From an uncultured Schlesneria sp. (GTDB lineage Bacteria; Planctomycetota; Planctomycetia; Planctomycetales; Planctomycetaceae): a stretch of DNA of 57,715 bases. Each line of letters starts with the position of its first letter. The first letter of the stretch is position 1. A program made the position numbers and the translations under genes. The notes below the pieces were generated by a model. The model worked only from the letters and a program-made list of their open reading frames with translations, did no database searches and was not told the DNA's origin. The DNA lies in assembly GCA_903834925.1 (NCBI GenBank), contig CAILLA010000212.1, forward strand, positions 1 through 57,715, written 5' to 3'. Below are positions 1 to 8,210 of the stretch, piece after piece.

Positions 1-320
1 ACTTCTTCGCTCTCTTCAACGGCAGCGAAATATCCAATTCCCGCATTGTTTACCAGAACGTCGATACACCCAAATTCCTCTTCCGCGTTTTTGACAGCGG
101 CCTCAACCTGACTTCGATCCGTCACATCGAGCATGAGGATCAATACGCCCTTCTTGCCTTCGAACTCCTTCAATTCATGCGGGTCGCGTGCCGTCACAAC
201 AGTTCGGTAGCCTAGCTCAAGGACGTACTTCGTAAGTTCATAGCCAAAACCGGTCGAGCAGCCGGTAATAAACCAAACGGGCTTTTCGGTAATTCCTGAA
301 TTGCTGCGTGTCGTTGCCAT
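1..320 (-). CDS. Short-chain dehydrogenase/reductase, C-terminus cut by window edge
   Basis: The first ~106 codons of a classical SDR oxidoreductase (NAD(P)-dependent, cytoplasmic). The start codon is the ATG at 320. The N-terminus reads MATTRSNSGI, followed by the strand-turn ITGCSTGFG, the TGxxxGxG dinucleotide-binding loop. An RD pair (TARDP) after beta-2 suits NADP preference, LDVTD is the adenine-ring contact, and NNAG is the central SDR motif. The catalytic YxxxK lies beyond the window, so completeness cannot be judged. The stretch around NNAGIGYF and VEESEE resembles the common 'SDR family oxidoreductase' of soil bacteria. Substrate is unknown. The gene is transcribed leftward, out of the window, and its own promoter should lie in 321-570. 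Confidence 0.93.
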   Translation of the reverse strand, partial: MATTRSNSGITEKPVWFITGCSTGFGYELTKYVLELGYRTVVTARDPHELKEFEGKKGVLILMLDVTDRSQVEAAVKNAEEEFGCIDVLVNNAGIGYFAAVEESEE

Positions 321-351
321 TATCGTGTCTCTTTGAGATGTAGTTCATTCT

Positions 352-534
352 TTAAAACATCGGGAGTAATGCTAAAATTTGGAAGATGACGTCGTACTTC
401 ATTTGACTATCTCCCTTCATTTCAAATCCTTCTTCACCAGCTGCCAAAAACAAATGACCGACGCGTTCAACACCGAATTGACGTTCAATCACGTCGGCCT
501 AGTCCGCAACCAGCCCTCCAAACTGAAGAGCGTT
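352..534 (-). pseudogene. Possible decayed coding fragment (unidentified)
   Basis: On the minus strand a 61-codon frame runs from 534 to a TAA at 352-354, interrupted once by TAG at 499-501. After the stop it reads ADVIERQFGVERVGHLF and then LAAGEEGFEMKGDSQMKYD. The amphipathic, codon-biased look resembles real protein more than random intergenic DNA. There is no plausible start codon or ribosome binding site. I do not recognise the family. It may simply be noise in the leader of the SDR gene. Confidence 0.22.
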
Positions 535-570
535 TTACTTAGTCATCCGATTAACAGGTTGGTTCAACGT

Positions 571-849
571 CTATGCGTTACGGTGAACTCGATCGGAACT
601 TGCGATTTTTACCAACTTGTTGTAGACGCCGATCAGCATGAGAGGTGCCGCCCATTGACCAACGAATTGGCTGTCTTCCTTCTTGCACTGCATTTGCAAA
701 TACAGTGATACTCCCATCGCCCCCACTGCGGCAAATAACCAGATGTCGGACGGAACTCTGGCCGCTTGATTTTCTAACGTACGGGTCATGTAATCTTCGC
801 TATGCTCTTTGGCTTCCCGTGCGTCATTCTCTGGTGCGGTTCTGTTCAT
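571..849 (-). CDS. Small two-segment membrane protein, hypothetical
   Basis: A 92-residue protein starting at the ATG at 849, with a good ribosome binding site (GAGGAG eight bases upstream). A charged, Glu-rich N-terminus (residues 1-32) is followed by two hydrophobic stretches, about residues 36-54 (IWLFAAVGAMGVSLYL) and 65-78 (WAAPLMLIGVYNKL). The C-terminus is basic. This arrangement fits a small inner-membrane protein. Similar short proteins with an acidic head and a YNKLVK-type tail are common and unnamed in planctomycetes. It stands alone. No function can be assigned. Confidence 0.72.
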   Translation of the reverse strand: MNRTAPENDAREAKEHSEDYMTRTLENQAARVPSDIWLFAAVGAMGVSLYLQMQCKKEDSQFVGQWAAPLMLIGVYNKLVKIASSDRVHRNA

Positions 850-911
850 CTCTCGAACTCCTCAAAGTGACCTCGTTAGAACTTGTAAAGTGTTTTGGCC
901 TGAAACGAAAA

Positions 912-956
912 AAGCCGACGCGGTATGCACCCGGATGGGTCAAACCGCGTCGGCTT
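912..956 (-). terminator. Hairpin with T-run on the minus strand
   Basis: A perfect 13-bp stem: AAGCCGACGCGGT at 912-924 pairs with ACCGCGTCGGCTT at 944-956, with a 19-base loop. Read leftward, the stem is followed by a T-run (the A-run at 906-911 on the plus strand), so it could end transcripts coming from the 957-1333 interval. It also lies in the leader of the small membrane protein gene. Its stem resembles the hairpin at 1334-1378. Confidence 0.6.
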
Positions 957-1333
957 ACTATGAAACGTGCTCCCCGAATCTGCGAGTTGCACTTTTTCTA
1001 GTCTTTCGACGACCACGAAAGTAGGTCTGGAAAGACAGATATACGAGGAATCCGTTATTCAGAGCTCAATCGCTAGGCAGAGCATAGGTGAAGCTCTCAA
1101 GATAGCAAGCCGTAAACGCACTAAAAAATAAAGCAAAAAAGAATCTTTGTTGAATAATTAAGCGACTGTTTAATTTACATTTCGCCGAAAGCCGCTTGAT
1201 TTGGCGGCCTAATCGTTTATCGTATGAGTGTGCAGAGCCACCGTAGTATTTGAGGCTTTTGCTGAATATCGACAACCTCGGACGACAATTTAAAGGGTAG
1301 CTCGGTCCATCGCCGGGAGATCCGTTAACGCGT
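957..1333. other. Gene-free interval between two look-alike hairpins
   Basis: About 375 bases with no convincing reading frame and several A/T-rich patches (for example 1121-1165). It is bounded by two hairpins whose T-runs point outward, one on each strand. It could hold a small RNA or simply be the divergent promoter region. No known RNA family was recognised. Confidence 0.3.
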
Positions 1334-1385
1334 AAGCCGATGCGACTTGACACAAATTGTGTCCGGTCGCATCGGCTTTTTTTAT
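1334..1385 (+). terminator. Intrinsic terminator or attenuator just before oleate hydratase
   Basis: The 13-bp stem AAGCCGATGCGAC (1334-1346) / GTCGCATCGGCTT (1366-1378) is followed by a T-run ending near 1383. The loop holds a second dyad, GACACAA-A-TTGTGTC (1349-1363). It ends about 43 bases before the start of the oleate hydratase gene. It therefore either isolates that gene from upstream transcription or attenuates it from its own leader. Confidence 0.65.
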
Positions 1386-1427
1386 TGGGTTTGTATCGCA
1401 AAATGGTCAGGAGCAAGTGAAAGAATC

Positions 1428-2999
1428 ATGAACGCACAATCAAAAGCTTACCTCGTTGGCGGAGGAATTGGTTCCTTAGCCGCTGCTGCCTTCATGATCC
1501 GTGATGGCGCTGTGCCCGGAGAAAATATTTCCATTCTCGAATCGGGATCTGTCATGGGTGGAAGTCTCGATGGCTCAGGAAATCCCGATGTCGGGTATTC
1601 CATGCGCGGGGGGCGGATGCTGACGACCGACAATTACGAATGCATGTGGGATCTTTATAAAACGATTCCTTCTCTGAACGATTCAACCAAATCGGTATTC
1701 GAGGAAACGGTCGAGTTCAACGAGAAATTCCAGTCGAATTCGAGAGCGAGGCTCGTTGACAAGCGACGTGCCAAAGTTCCCGTCTCCTCAATGGGATTTT
1801 CGATGCAAGACCGCATCGAACTACTGAAACTTAGCCAGGCCGAAGAGGATCGTTTGGCCGCGACCTGTATCACAGACTGGCTTTCGCCTTCGTTTTTTGA
1901 GACGGAATTCTGGTACATGTGGGCCACTACATTTGCATTCCAACCTTGGCATAGCGCTGTGGAGTTCCGGCGATACCTTCACCGATTCATGCTCGAGTTC
2001 TCTCGGATTGAAACGCTCGCGGGAGTCAAACGAACAATCTTCAATCAATACGATTCCCTGGTTCGCCCTCTGCAAGCATGGCTCCAATCGCGGGGTGTTC
2101 ATTTTGTCGAGGATTGCAAGGTCACAGAGCTCAATCACAAGATGGAAAATGGCAAGTTCGCCGTGACCGGAATCAAATGTCTGCGGCAGAACGAGCGCGA
2201 AGTGATTGCCGTCAACGCGATCGATTTTGTCTTTCTCCAGAATGGTTCAATGACCGATTCATCAAGCCTGGGCTCGATGACAGATCCTCCCCAAAAACTC
2301 ACCAAACTCGAAAGCAACAGTTGGGCTCTTTGGGAACAGCTTTCGAAAGATCGCCCGCAGTTTGGCAATCCTGCAGCATTCAATCGTTGTATTGCACAAT
2401 CTTGTTGGGAGTCATTTACCGTCACGCTCAAGAATCCGGCGTTCTTCGACAAGATGAAACAATTCAGCGACAATCCTGCGGGAACCGGGGGACTCGTGAC
2501 GTTTAAGGACTCGAACTGGCTGATGTCGATCGTGCTGGCTCATCAACCCCATTTCCTGAATCAGCCTGCGGACGTCCAGGTGTTCTGGGGGTACTCGCTT
2601 TTTCCGGATCGGATTGGCAACTTCGTTCCGAAAGCAATGGAAGAGTGCAACGGCACCGAGATTTTACGCGAACTTTGCGGACATTTGCGGTTCGATCTTG
2701 AGACCGTCGAATCGGCCAACTGTATTCCTTGTAGAATGCCCTACATTACGAGCATGTTCATGCCCAGGAAAACAGGAGATCGACCGCTGCCAGTTCCTCA
2801 AGGTTCAGCGAATCTCGCATTGATCAGCCAATTCGTCGAGATCGCAGATGACGTGGTTTTTACTGTCGAGTATTCCGTGCGAGCCGCCCAGATCGCCGTC
2901 TATGAGCTCTTTGGGATCAAGCGACAAATTCCCCGCGTAACTCCTCACGATAAATCACTCAGAACTCAATTCGAGGCGTTTCTCAAGGCTTTCAAGTGA
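1428..2999 (+). CDS. ohyA: Oleate hydratase (FAD-dependent, MCRA family)
   Basis: A 523-residue FAD protein expected to add water to the cis-9 double bond of oleate, giving 10-hydroxystearate. Residues 10-17 (VGGGIGSL) form the Rossmann FAD site, followed by ILESG at 36-40. Family motifs seen include GGSLDGSG (44-51), RGGRML (60-65) and YECMWDL (70-76). Larger hydratases carry GREME where this protein has GRML. As I recall, the smaller monomeric class (Rhodococcus type) also lacks that glutamate, and the length fits that class. The frame is open further upstream, but that part lies inside the terminator hairpin. ATG 1428 is chosen because the conserved N-terminus begins there, although the AGGAG at 1408-1412 is rather far away. 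It is a single gene with no partner. Confidence 0.93.
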   Translation: MNAQSKAYLVGGGIGSLAAAAFMIRDGAVPGENISILESGSVMGGSLDGSGNPDVGYSMRGGRMLTTDNYECMWDLYKTIPSLNDSTKSVFEETVEFNEKFQSNSRARLVDKRRAKVPVSSMGFSMQDRIELLKLSQAEEDRLAATCITDWLSPSFFETEFWYMWATTFAFQPWHSAVEFRRYLHRFMLEFSRIETLAGVKRTIFNQYDSLVRPLQAWLQSRGVHFVEDCKVTELNHKMENGKFAVTGIKCLRQNEREVIAVNAIDFVFLQNGSMTDSSSLGSMTDPPQKLTKLESNSWALWEQLSKDRPQFGNPAAFNRCIAQSCWESFTVTLKNPAFFDKMKQFSDNPAGTGGLVTFKDSNWLMSIVLAHQPHFLNQPADVQVFWGYSLFPDRIGNFVPKAMEECNGTEILRELCGHLRFDLETVESANCIPCRMPYITSMFMPRKTGDRPLPVPQGSANLALISQFVEIADDVVFTVEYSVRAAQIAVYELFGIKRQIPRVTPHDKSLRTQFEAFLKAFK

Positions 3000-3229
3000 A
3001 GTTGCGTGGTGATACAGGTGCATCACAGAAGACCGTCGCCATACCATGTAACTTCGGCCGGAACTCTGAGTGATGCAGACAACCGGCCTCACTCGTTACT
3101 TTTCTCAATCTCAGTAGCGATTCAATAGCGATTGCAATCCAGAATTGACATCACAGTCGATGGCAGGAATCCTCTAAGGCGGTCAAAATGTGGGCGCTAC
3201 TTCGGTCATTACCAGTCAGGAAATTCGAG

Positions 3230-4237
3230 ATGAAACGCTATTCCGTAACGGCGCTGCTGGTTTTCGTGATCGCAGCCGGTACGTGTGCCACTGCCGATAA
3301 CCCACAGCCGTTCGGAGCGTCAGTTGACAAGCCGCAGGCGGCTTCGCCGGAAGGAATCGCCTACTTGCAACGGCTGCGCAGTAATACGCCTTTCGGCACA
3401 ACAGACTTTGATCTCAATGGCTTGCGGGCAGGCATGGGTTCTCGCCAAGAACCGGCCAACAAAGAGATCAAACTCATTCGCCTGAAGATTGGGGAGATTC
3501 CCTGCGAATGGGTTGTAGCACCCGGCGCGGACCCCGATGTACGGTTGTTGTATCTGCATGGCGGCGGCTGGGTCTCAGGGTCGGGAGGAAACTATCTTCC
3601 GCTGGCGGCCGACATCTCTGTTGCGGCCAGATGTGCTGTTCTCTTGCCCGATTACCGGTTGGCGCCTGAGCATCCTTTTCCCGCCGGGCTTGAGGATTGT
3701 ATCGCTGCTCACGACTGGATGGTCTCGAACGGACCAGCCGGCCCCGGCCCAGCCAAGGCGACATTTATCGCCGGAGATTCGGCTGGCGGTAACCTGACTC
3801 TTGCGACGTTGCTAGCGCTGCGAGACCGAAAGCGGCCGCTCCCGGCCGGTGGAATCGCCCTTTCGGCGGCTACGGATTTCACGCTGGCGAGCGAGTCATT
3901 GAAGACCGTGTATGATCCCATCATCAGTGCGCGAACCATGCTGGAATTTCGGGATCGCTATCTGGGGAAGAAAGGTGATCCCCGCAACCCGCTGGCTTCA
4001 CCCGTTTTCGGCGATTACCACGGCACTCCGCCGCTGCTGATTCAGGTCGGCGAGCACGAAATGCTCCGTGACGACAGTGTCCGAGTGGCAAAGAAAGCTC
4101 TTTCAGACGGAATCCCTGTGAAGTTTGAAGTCTGGCCCGGTATGGTCCACGTGTTCCAGATCAGAGGGCTTCCAGAATCGCGGAAGGCGATCGATCAAAT
4201 CGCCGAATTCATGCGATCGGAACTGCCTAAACCATAA
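3230..4237 (+). CDS. Secreted alpha/beta hydrolase, hormone-sensitive-lipase type
   Basis: A 335-residue esterase/lipase of the HSL (GDXG) family. It begins with a signal peptide (MKRYSV, then a hydrophobic core ending in GTCATA). The oxyanion-hole motif HGGGW starts at residue 110 and DYRLAPEHPFPA lies at 141-152. The nucleophile elbow GDSAGG is at 182-187 with Ser184. The acid is in GEHEMLRDDS (Asp281 or 282), and the catalytic His is in MVHVFQ (His307). ATG 3230 is preferred over an in-frame ATG at 3188: it directly precedes the signal peptide and has AGGA about nine bases upstream. Export and the loose pocket motifs suggest cleavage of short acyl esters in the periplasm; the true substrate is unknown. 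Confidence 0.93.
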   Translation: MKRYSVTALLVFVIAAGTCATADNPQPFGASVDKPQAASPEGIAYLQRLRSNTPFGTTDFDLNGLRAGMGSRQEPANKEIKLIRLKIGEIPCEWVVAPGADPDVRLLYLHGGGWVSGSGGNYLPLAADISVAARCAVLLPDYRLAPEHPFPAGLEDCIAAHDWMVSNGPAGPGPAKATFIAGDSAGGNLTLATLLALRDRKRPLPAGGIALSAATDFTLASESLKTVYDPIISARTMLEFRDRYLGKKGDPRNPLASPVFGDYHGTPPLLIQVGEHEMLRDDSVRVAKKALSDGIPVKFEVWPGMVHVFQIRGLPESRKAIDQIAEFMRSELPKP

Positions 4238-4405
4238 AACGAACACGATCTCGCTCGTGAAAAGATTTTTACTTCCGATGTCCGATTTTGGGCCCGTGAG
4301 ACGTTTAGTATTTCTATGGAGCGTGAAAATAGCGTCTCGTCGGGTTTTCCAATGGAGGGGCTTTAGCAATCGCGACGACGATTTGCCGCATCATCGTCAA
4401 CGGTG

Positions 4406-5290
4406 TCAAGCATCTCGCATCATCGGCCCTCGTTCGTGATGACCGTGCCAACGATCCGCAGCGTCATTTTCCGGCGAATTGCCGGTTTCGATGACGGCGA
4501 TTGCATCTTCTGCCTCCGCCGACATCGGCCACCAGTATCCGGGAGCAAGGCGGTGGTCCGTGGCAGCAATCTCTCGTAATCGCGGCAACGCGTCAGTAAA
4601 CATCGCATTTGAGCGCGTTCGATTCGACGAATCGTTCTGCGCCAACTGCATAATGACATACATCGACCAGAATTTCACCTCGATGTCCGCGTCACCAATT
4701 CCCTTCCGCGCCGCCGCCCACGCGCGACGAAAGAAGGATGTACGGCGGTCGCGTAGTTGCCCGCAGCATCCCAGCGCATCTCCCGCGTCGCCGCGTAACC
4801 AGCCGGGAAGATCCGTTCGCTCGTAGATTGTGAGCAACATTTCTTCTGCTTCAGGTGGCGAATTGTTGAAAAACTTGATTCCCTCAATCACGACCGCGAA
4901 CCAACTTCGATCAGGCGACTTCGATGCCAATTGAGTCCTTCCGATTCGAAGGAAATTGCGAATTGACCGACGACCACCAATCATGGCGAGCGCCGATGCA
5001 CACGACTGGCGATAAGGTGGATCGTCATGAAGCATTCGCAACAACGTCGCCTCGGCGTTCCGGGGCCTCGTCACTTGAAACCACCAGATTCCAAACTCCT
5101 TGAGTTTCGGTGGCAAATGGGGAAGCACGGCAATCAACTCATTTACGGTAGTCACGCCACGGGCAGTCAATCGGGCAATGTGCCGTCGGTTTTTTCGATC
5201 GAATTGTTTCGAGTTCGTTCGACTTTCTTCTGTTCGCCGCCCGACAAACTCGCGGTAGAGTTCAGCTAATTTCCTGTCGGCCCGCTTCAT
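4406..5290 (-). CDS. Hypothetical protein with HEAT-like helical repeats
   Basis: A 294-residue protein, apparently cytoplasmic (no signal peptide), starting at the ATG at 5290. The N-terminal 45 residues are strongly basic. The rest is a run of amphipathic helices around PPYRQSCASALAMIGG, DLPGWLRGDAGDALGCCG and VKFWSMYVIMQLAQND. This is the rhythm of HEAT/PBS-lyase repeats used as binding scaffolds. The C-terminus is His- and Met-rich (RWHGHHERGPMM). No catalytic motif is seen. Neighbours on both sides are separately transcribed, so context gives no clue. Confidence 0.75.
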   Translation of the reverse strand: MKRADRKLAELYREFVGRRTEESRTNSKQFDRKNRRHIARLTARGVTTVNELIAVLPHLPPKLKEFGIWWFQVTRPRNAEATLLRMLHDDPPYRQSCASALAMIGGRRSIRNFLRIGRTQLASKSPDRSWFAVVIEGIKFFNNSPPEAEEMLLTIYERTDLPGWLRGDAGDALGCCGQLRDRRTSFFRRAWAAARKGIGDADIEVKFWSMYVIMQLAQNDSSNRTRSNAMFTDALPRLREIAATDHRLAPGYWWPMSAEAEDAIAVIETGNSPENDAADRWHGHHERGPMMRDA

Positions 5291-5448
5291 TTTGGAGAAA
5301 CCTCAATGGGTTAATACGGGTATTCATTTTACTCGAACCAGTTGTATCACGACTTGTCCATTCGCATCGGCGATAGAATCGTGTTGGCTCGCGCGGTGAA
5401 GCGTCAATCAATTGTGCCGTTCGATATCACGCTCGACAATTTACTCTA

Positions 5449-6792
5449 CTATCGTGAAAGGCAATACAGATTCCGAACGGTACGAATCAGCAACCGATCT
5501 CCGGAAATGGAAGGCGTTGCCATGACGACTTCCGCGAAATCGTTGCTCGCGACTTCGCGATAGACGTTTCCTTCCTCAATCACCGTGACTTCGCCTTGTT
5601 CACTGACGAAATAAACGTGCCCGCCAGCTGCAACGGCTGAGGCGGAATATGTGTGGCTCGCCGTGCCAATTCGCTGGCGATAGATCAGATCCCCGGTGAT
5701 TGCGTCTCGCACATCGAGCCGACCGTTGTCATTACAGGTGTAAAGTCGCTGCCCCTTAACCAGGGGAGTCGGCATGTACGAACCGTCTCTGGATTGCCAC
5801 CAGGCCAAACCGGGTTTCTTAGTTCCGTCGTCGGAAGGTGTCACGTCTCCCGTCGCGGTCGGTTGAATCGCATAAATTGGACTGCGGCCATGACCGTTCG
5901 TCAGATAGATCAATCCGTTGGAGAACAGTGGGGTGGGAACTGGAACGTCTCCTCCGCCTTTGAGGTGCCAGATACGTGCGCCGGACTTCAGGTCGTATCC
6001 TGCCATCTGGCGATAGCCGTTGCAGACGATTTGCTTTCGATCTTCGGTCGTCACGACCAGCGGCGTCGACCACGTGGCGACTTCACCTTCGCGATCGATA
6101 CGTCGAATCTCGTCGCCAGTCTTGATATCCAGGATCGCGACGAAGTTCGTATTCAGGCAATCGCACTGAACGATGACGAGGCCATCATGGATAATCGGGG
6201 AACTGGCAAAGCCCCATTCCAGTTCCGGGGCGTCGTACGGGCCGGACGACAGCTTGCCGAAATCGCGTTTCCAGATCATCCGCCCGTCGAAGTCGAAACA
6301 ATACAAACCTTCCGAACCAAAAAACGCGACCACATGATGACCGTCTGTTGCCGGACTGCAATTAGCATGGGAGGCTTTCAAATGTCGCTTGAATTTAGGC
6401 TGACCGACATGCGCATCTTTCGTCCAGCGGATCTTCCCCGTATCGAGTTGCAGGCAGACGACCTGCCATGTCCATTCGCCAGTGTCCTTTGCAGACTCGC
6501 CCGCCCCACCGGACCAACCGGTTTCCACCGAGGGATTGTCCGTGTCAGTGTTGACCGCCGTTGTCAGGAAAATACGATCGCCCCATACAATTGGAGCTGA
6601 GTGTCCCAACCCCGGAATAGGCGTCTTCCACGCAACGTTTTTTCCAGTTTGAAGATCCCACTCGGTTGGAGGATTTCCGCTGCCGAGACCCAGACCGGCG
6701 TGTCCACGAAACTGAGGCCAGTTGTCGTCCGCATAGACTGCGGTTGATATCACACATGCAATCAGTATCGCGATAATCGATCGAGCGTGCAC
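5449..6792 (-). CDS. Secreted PQQ-like beta-propeller protein
   Basis: About 447 residues. A signal peptide (core SIIAILIACVISTAVYA) precedes DNWPQFRG, the usual opening of planctomycete 'PQQ-binding-like beta-propeller' proteins. Blades show the repeated pattern of a W-K start, a glycine turn and a strand: GKNVAWKTPIPGLGHSAPI, GKIRWTKD, GRMIWKRDFG, GARIWHLKGGG, YMPTPLVKGQRLY. No enzymatic PQQ ligand set was identified, so a binding or assembly role is as likely as a dehydrogenase role. A GTG at 6792 is chosen as the start because AAGGAA lies seven bases upstream; an in-frame ATG at 6831 lacks a ribosome site. Confidence 0.88.
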   Translation of the reverse strand: MHARSIIAILIACVISTAVYADDNWPQFRGHAGLGLGSGNPPTEWDLQTGKNVAWKTPIPGLGHSAPIVWGDRIFLTTAVNTDTDNPSVETGWSGGAGESAKDTGEWTWQVVCLQLDTGKIRWTKDAHVGQPKFKRHLKASHANCSPATDGHHVVAFFGSEGLYCFDFDGRMIWKRDFGKLSSGPYDAPELEWGFASSPIIHDGLVIVQCDCLNTNFVAILDIKTGDEIRRIDREGEVATWSTPLVVTTEDRKQIVCNGYRQMAGYDLKSGARIWHLKGGGDVPVPTPLFSNGLIYLTNGHGRSPIYAIQPTATGDVTPSDDGTKKPGLAWWQSRDGSYMPTPLVKGQRLYTCNDNGRLDVRDAITGDLIYRQRIGTASHTYSASAVAAGGHVYFVSEQGEVTVIEEGNVYREVASNDFAEVVMATPSISGDRLLIRTVRNLYCLSR

Positions 6793-6953
6793 CGCGTGAT
6801 TCCTTTCGATTGGTATTACGTCTTCATTCATAGACTATAGGGTAATTCTGTTGCGAGCTAGGAGCAAAATCGCCGTCAGATTTCGGTATGCCACGATTTT
6901 GGATTCCTTCGAGTTTGAAACTTGGTTTAATGAGTCAAGTTTCAGCATTTCTT

Positions 6954-7089
6954 CCAAAGTAGCCTTCTCGCTCCGCCGAGAAGATAGCCGAATTGCGATA
7001 TAGCGAGTTATCCATCGAAGCTTTCAAGTGCCAGTCGCAGTCTGCTTCAATTCGGCTATCCTCACAGCGGAGTGTAAGGGCTACTTTGG
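6954..7089. repeat. MITE-like element with 42-base imperfect inverted arms
   Basis: The left arm (6954-6995) and right arm (7048-7089) are inverted copies. The outer 11 bases match perfectly (CCAAAGTAGCC / GGCTACTTTGG), as do the inner 13 (GATAGCCGAATTG). The stretch between is partly diverged around CTCCGC. The left arm folds on itself again (TTCTCG-N6-CGAGAA). The centre is about 50 bases with no reading frame. A small GAGGC-GAA-GCCTC hairpin follows at 7093-7105. It lies between two divergent genes. No transposase or target duplication is visible. Confidence 0.75.
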
Positions 7090-7213
7090 TCTGAGGCGAA
7101 GCCTCTCTTGAGCTGTTGCATCCCTGCGTCGAGGGCGTCCGCGTGACACGGGAGCGGCCGTCTTCTATGTTACGGTTGGCTTTTCGATCAATGTTCGCCG
7201 GTAGGAGTTCCCC

Positions 7214-7834
7214 ATGCTGCGCCGATTTGCTGTCAGTCTGCTGATGTTCGGAACGCTTTTGGCCGCCGATGAGCCGAACTCTTTCAAGCTCGCTGCGCCC
7301 AAAGATTGGTCCGGTGAAACCATTGCACTACCACCCGGATTTGCTCCCGACATGAAACTGAAAGGACATGAACATATTCGGTTTGCACCGGGAATGATGA
7401 AATCGGAGTCCGACACATTTTTCAGCTATGCTTTTGTATTCGAACTTACGCCGAAGCCCGAACTGACGGAAGCGGTTGTCAAAGACGAATTCTTGAAATA
7501 TTACCGAGGTCTTTGCAAGGCAGTACTCAATGGCAAGCTTCCAGACGTTGATCCGTCTGGATTCACGCTTGAGCCGCAGCGAGTGAAACCCGATCCCAAG
7601 GCTGCCAAAGACGAAATCGCCGCTGATAGGCCGACGCATTACACCGGAAAGCTTGACTGGGTCGAGCCGTTTGCCACAAAGAAGAAACAAAAGCTGAACC
7701 TTGAGATTCAGACATGGACAACCAACGAGCACAGTTACATCTTTGCCTGTGTATCACCTCAGCCAATGGATACAGCGATCTGGAAACAGCTCCACGTAAT
7801 TCGCGACGACTATTTGAAAAAGCAAACCAAATAA
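7214..7834 (+). CDS. Small secreted protein, hypothetical
   Basis: A 206-residue protein with a short signal peptide (LRRFAVSLLMFGTLLAADE), then a compact soluble domain. The sequence KLAAPKDWSGETIALPPGFAPDM and the later HYTGKLDWVEPF suggest a beta-rich fold, with Lys-rich linkers. The C-terminus is amphipathic (WKQLHVIRDDYLKKQ). No catalytic motif or named family was recognised. It is the first gene downstream of the MITE-like element and is followed, 42 bases after its stop, by a two-hairpin repeat. Confidence 0.75.
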   Translation: MLRRFAVSLLMFGTLLAADEPNSFKLAAPKDWSGETIALPPGFAPDMKLKGHEHIRFAPGMMKSESDTFFSYAFVFELTPKPELTEAVVKDEFLKYYRGLCKAVLNGKLPDVDPSGFTLEPQRVKPDPKAAKDEIAADRPTHYTGKLDWVEPFATKKKQKLNLEIQTWTTNEHSYIFACVSPQPMDTAIWKQLHVIRDDYLKKQTK

Positions 7835-7876
7835 ACAACGTTCCAGTGCGTCTTCAATGCTAAAAGTTTGCGTTGT

Positions 7877-7970
7877 GTGCCACTGCATCGGAGTTTTCTC
7901 CGACGCAGTGTCTTCCTTATTTTCGAGGCAATCGAAGAGCACTGGGTGACCGAAGACCGTCATCCAGTGC
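7877..7970 (+). repeat. Two-hairpin dispersed repeat, copy A
   Basis: Hairpin 1 (7881-7910) is CACTGCATCGGAG-TTTT-CTCCGACGCAGTG. A conserved linker containing CGAGGCAATCGAAGAG follows. Hairpin 2 (7939-7970) is built from GCACTGGGTGAC and GTCATCCAGTGC. Copies B (11331-11424) and C (49456-49552, inverted) share the same order of parts. It starts 42 bases after the stop of the preceding plus-strand gene. Confidence 0.85.
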
Positions 7971-8210
7971 AACTCGACTATTTAGAGCGGACAACGCACT
8001 GGTCGCACTTCTCGATCCCGTTACCGCGATGAATCGACTGCTTGCCGAACCTGAGTTGTAAGGTTCCCTGTATTCCGAGTTGATGCTGCTCACACGGCCA
8101 TTCCAATGGTCTTGCGTATCACTTTCGCCGAGATATACTATGTCAAAATGTCTTAAAGGCGTTGGTCACGAGGTTTTGATGCCAGGTTCGTGGATAGAAA
8201 GAAGTGATCC
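7971..8210. other. Gene-free leader of the first family S gene
   Basis: About 240 bases between repeat copy A and the next start. A short plus-strand frame ends at a TAA near 8059 and reads LFRADNALVALLDPVTAMNRLLAEPEL. It looks protein-like but has no start of its own and I cannot identify it; it may be a decayed gene end. No clear promoter or terminator was recognised. Confidence 0.3.

Noticed and set aside
1066-1416. A 116-codon minus-strand frame between the hairpins
   Set aside because: It runs through the terminator hairpin, has no ribosome site and no recognisable sequence.
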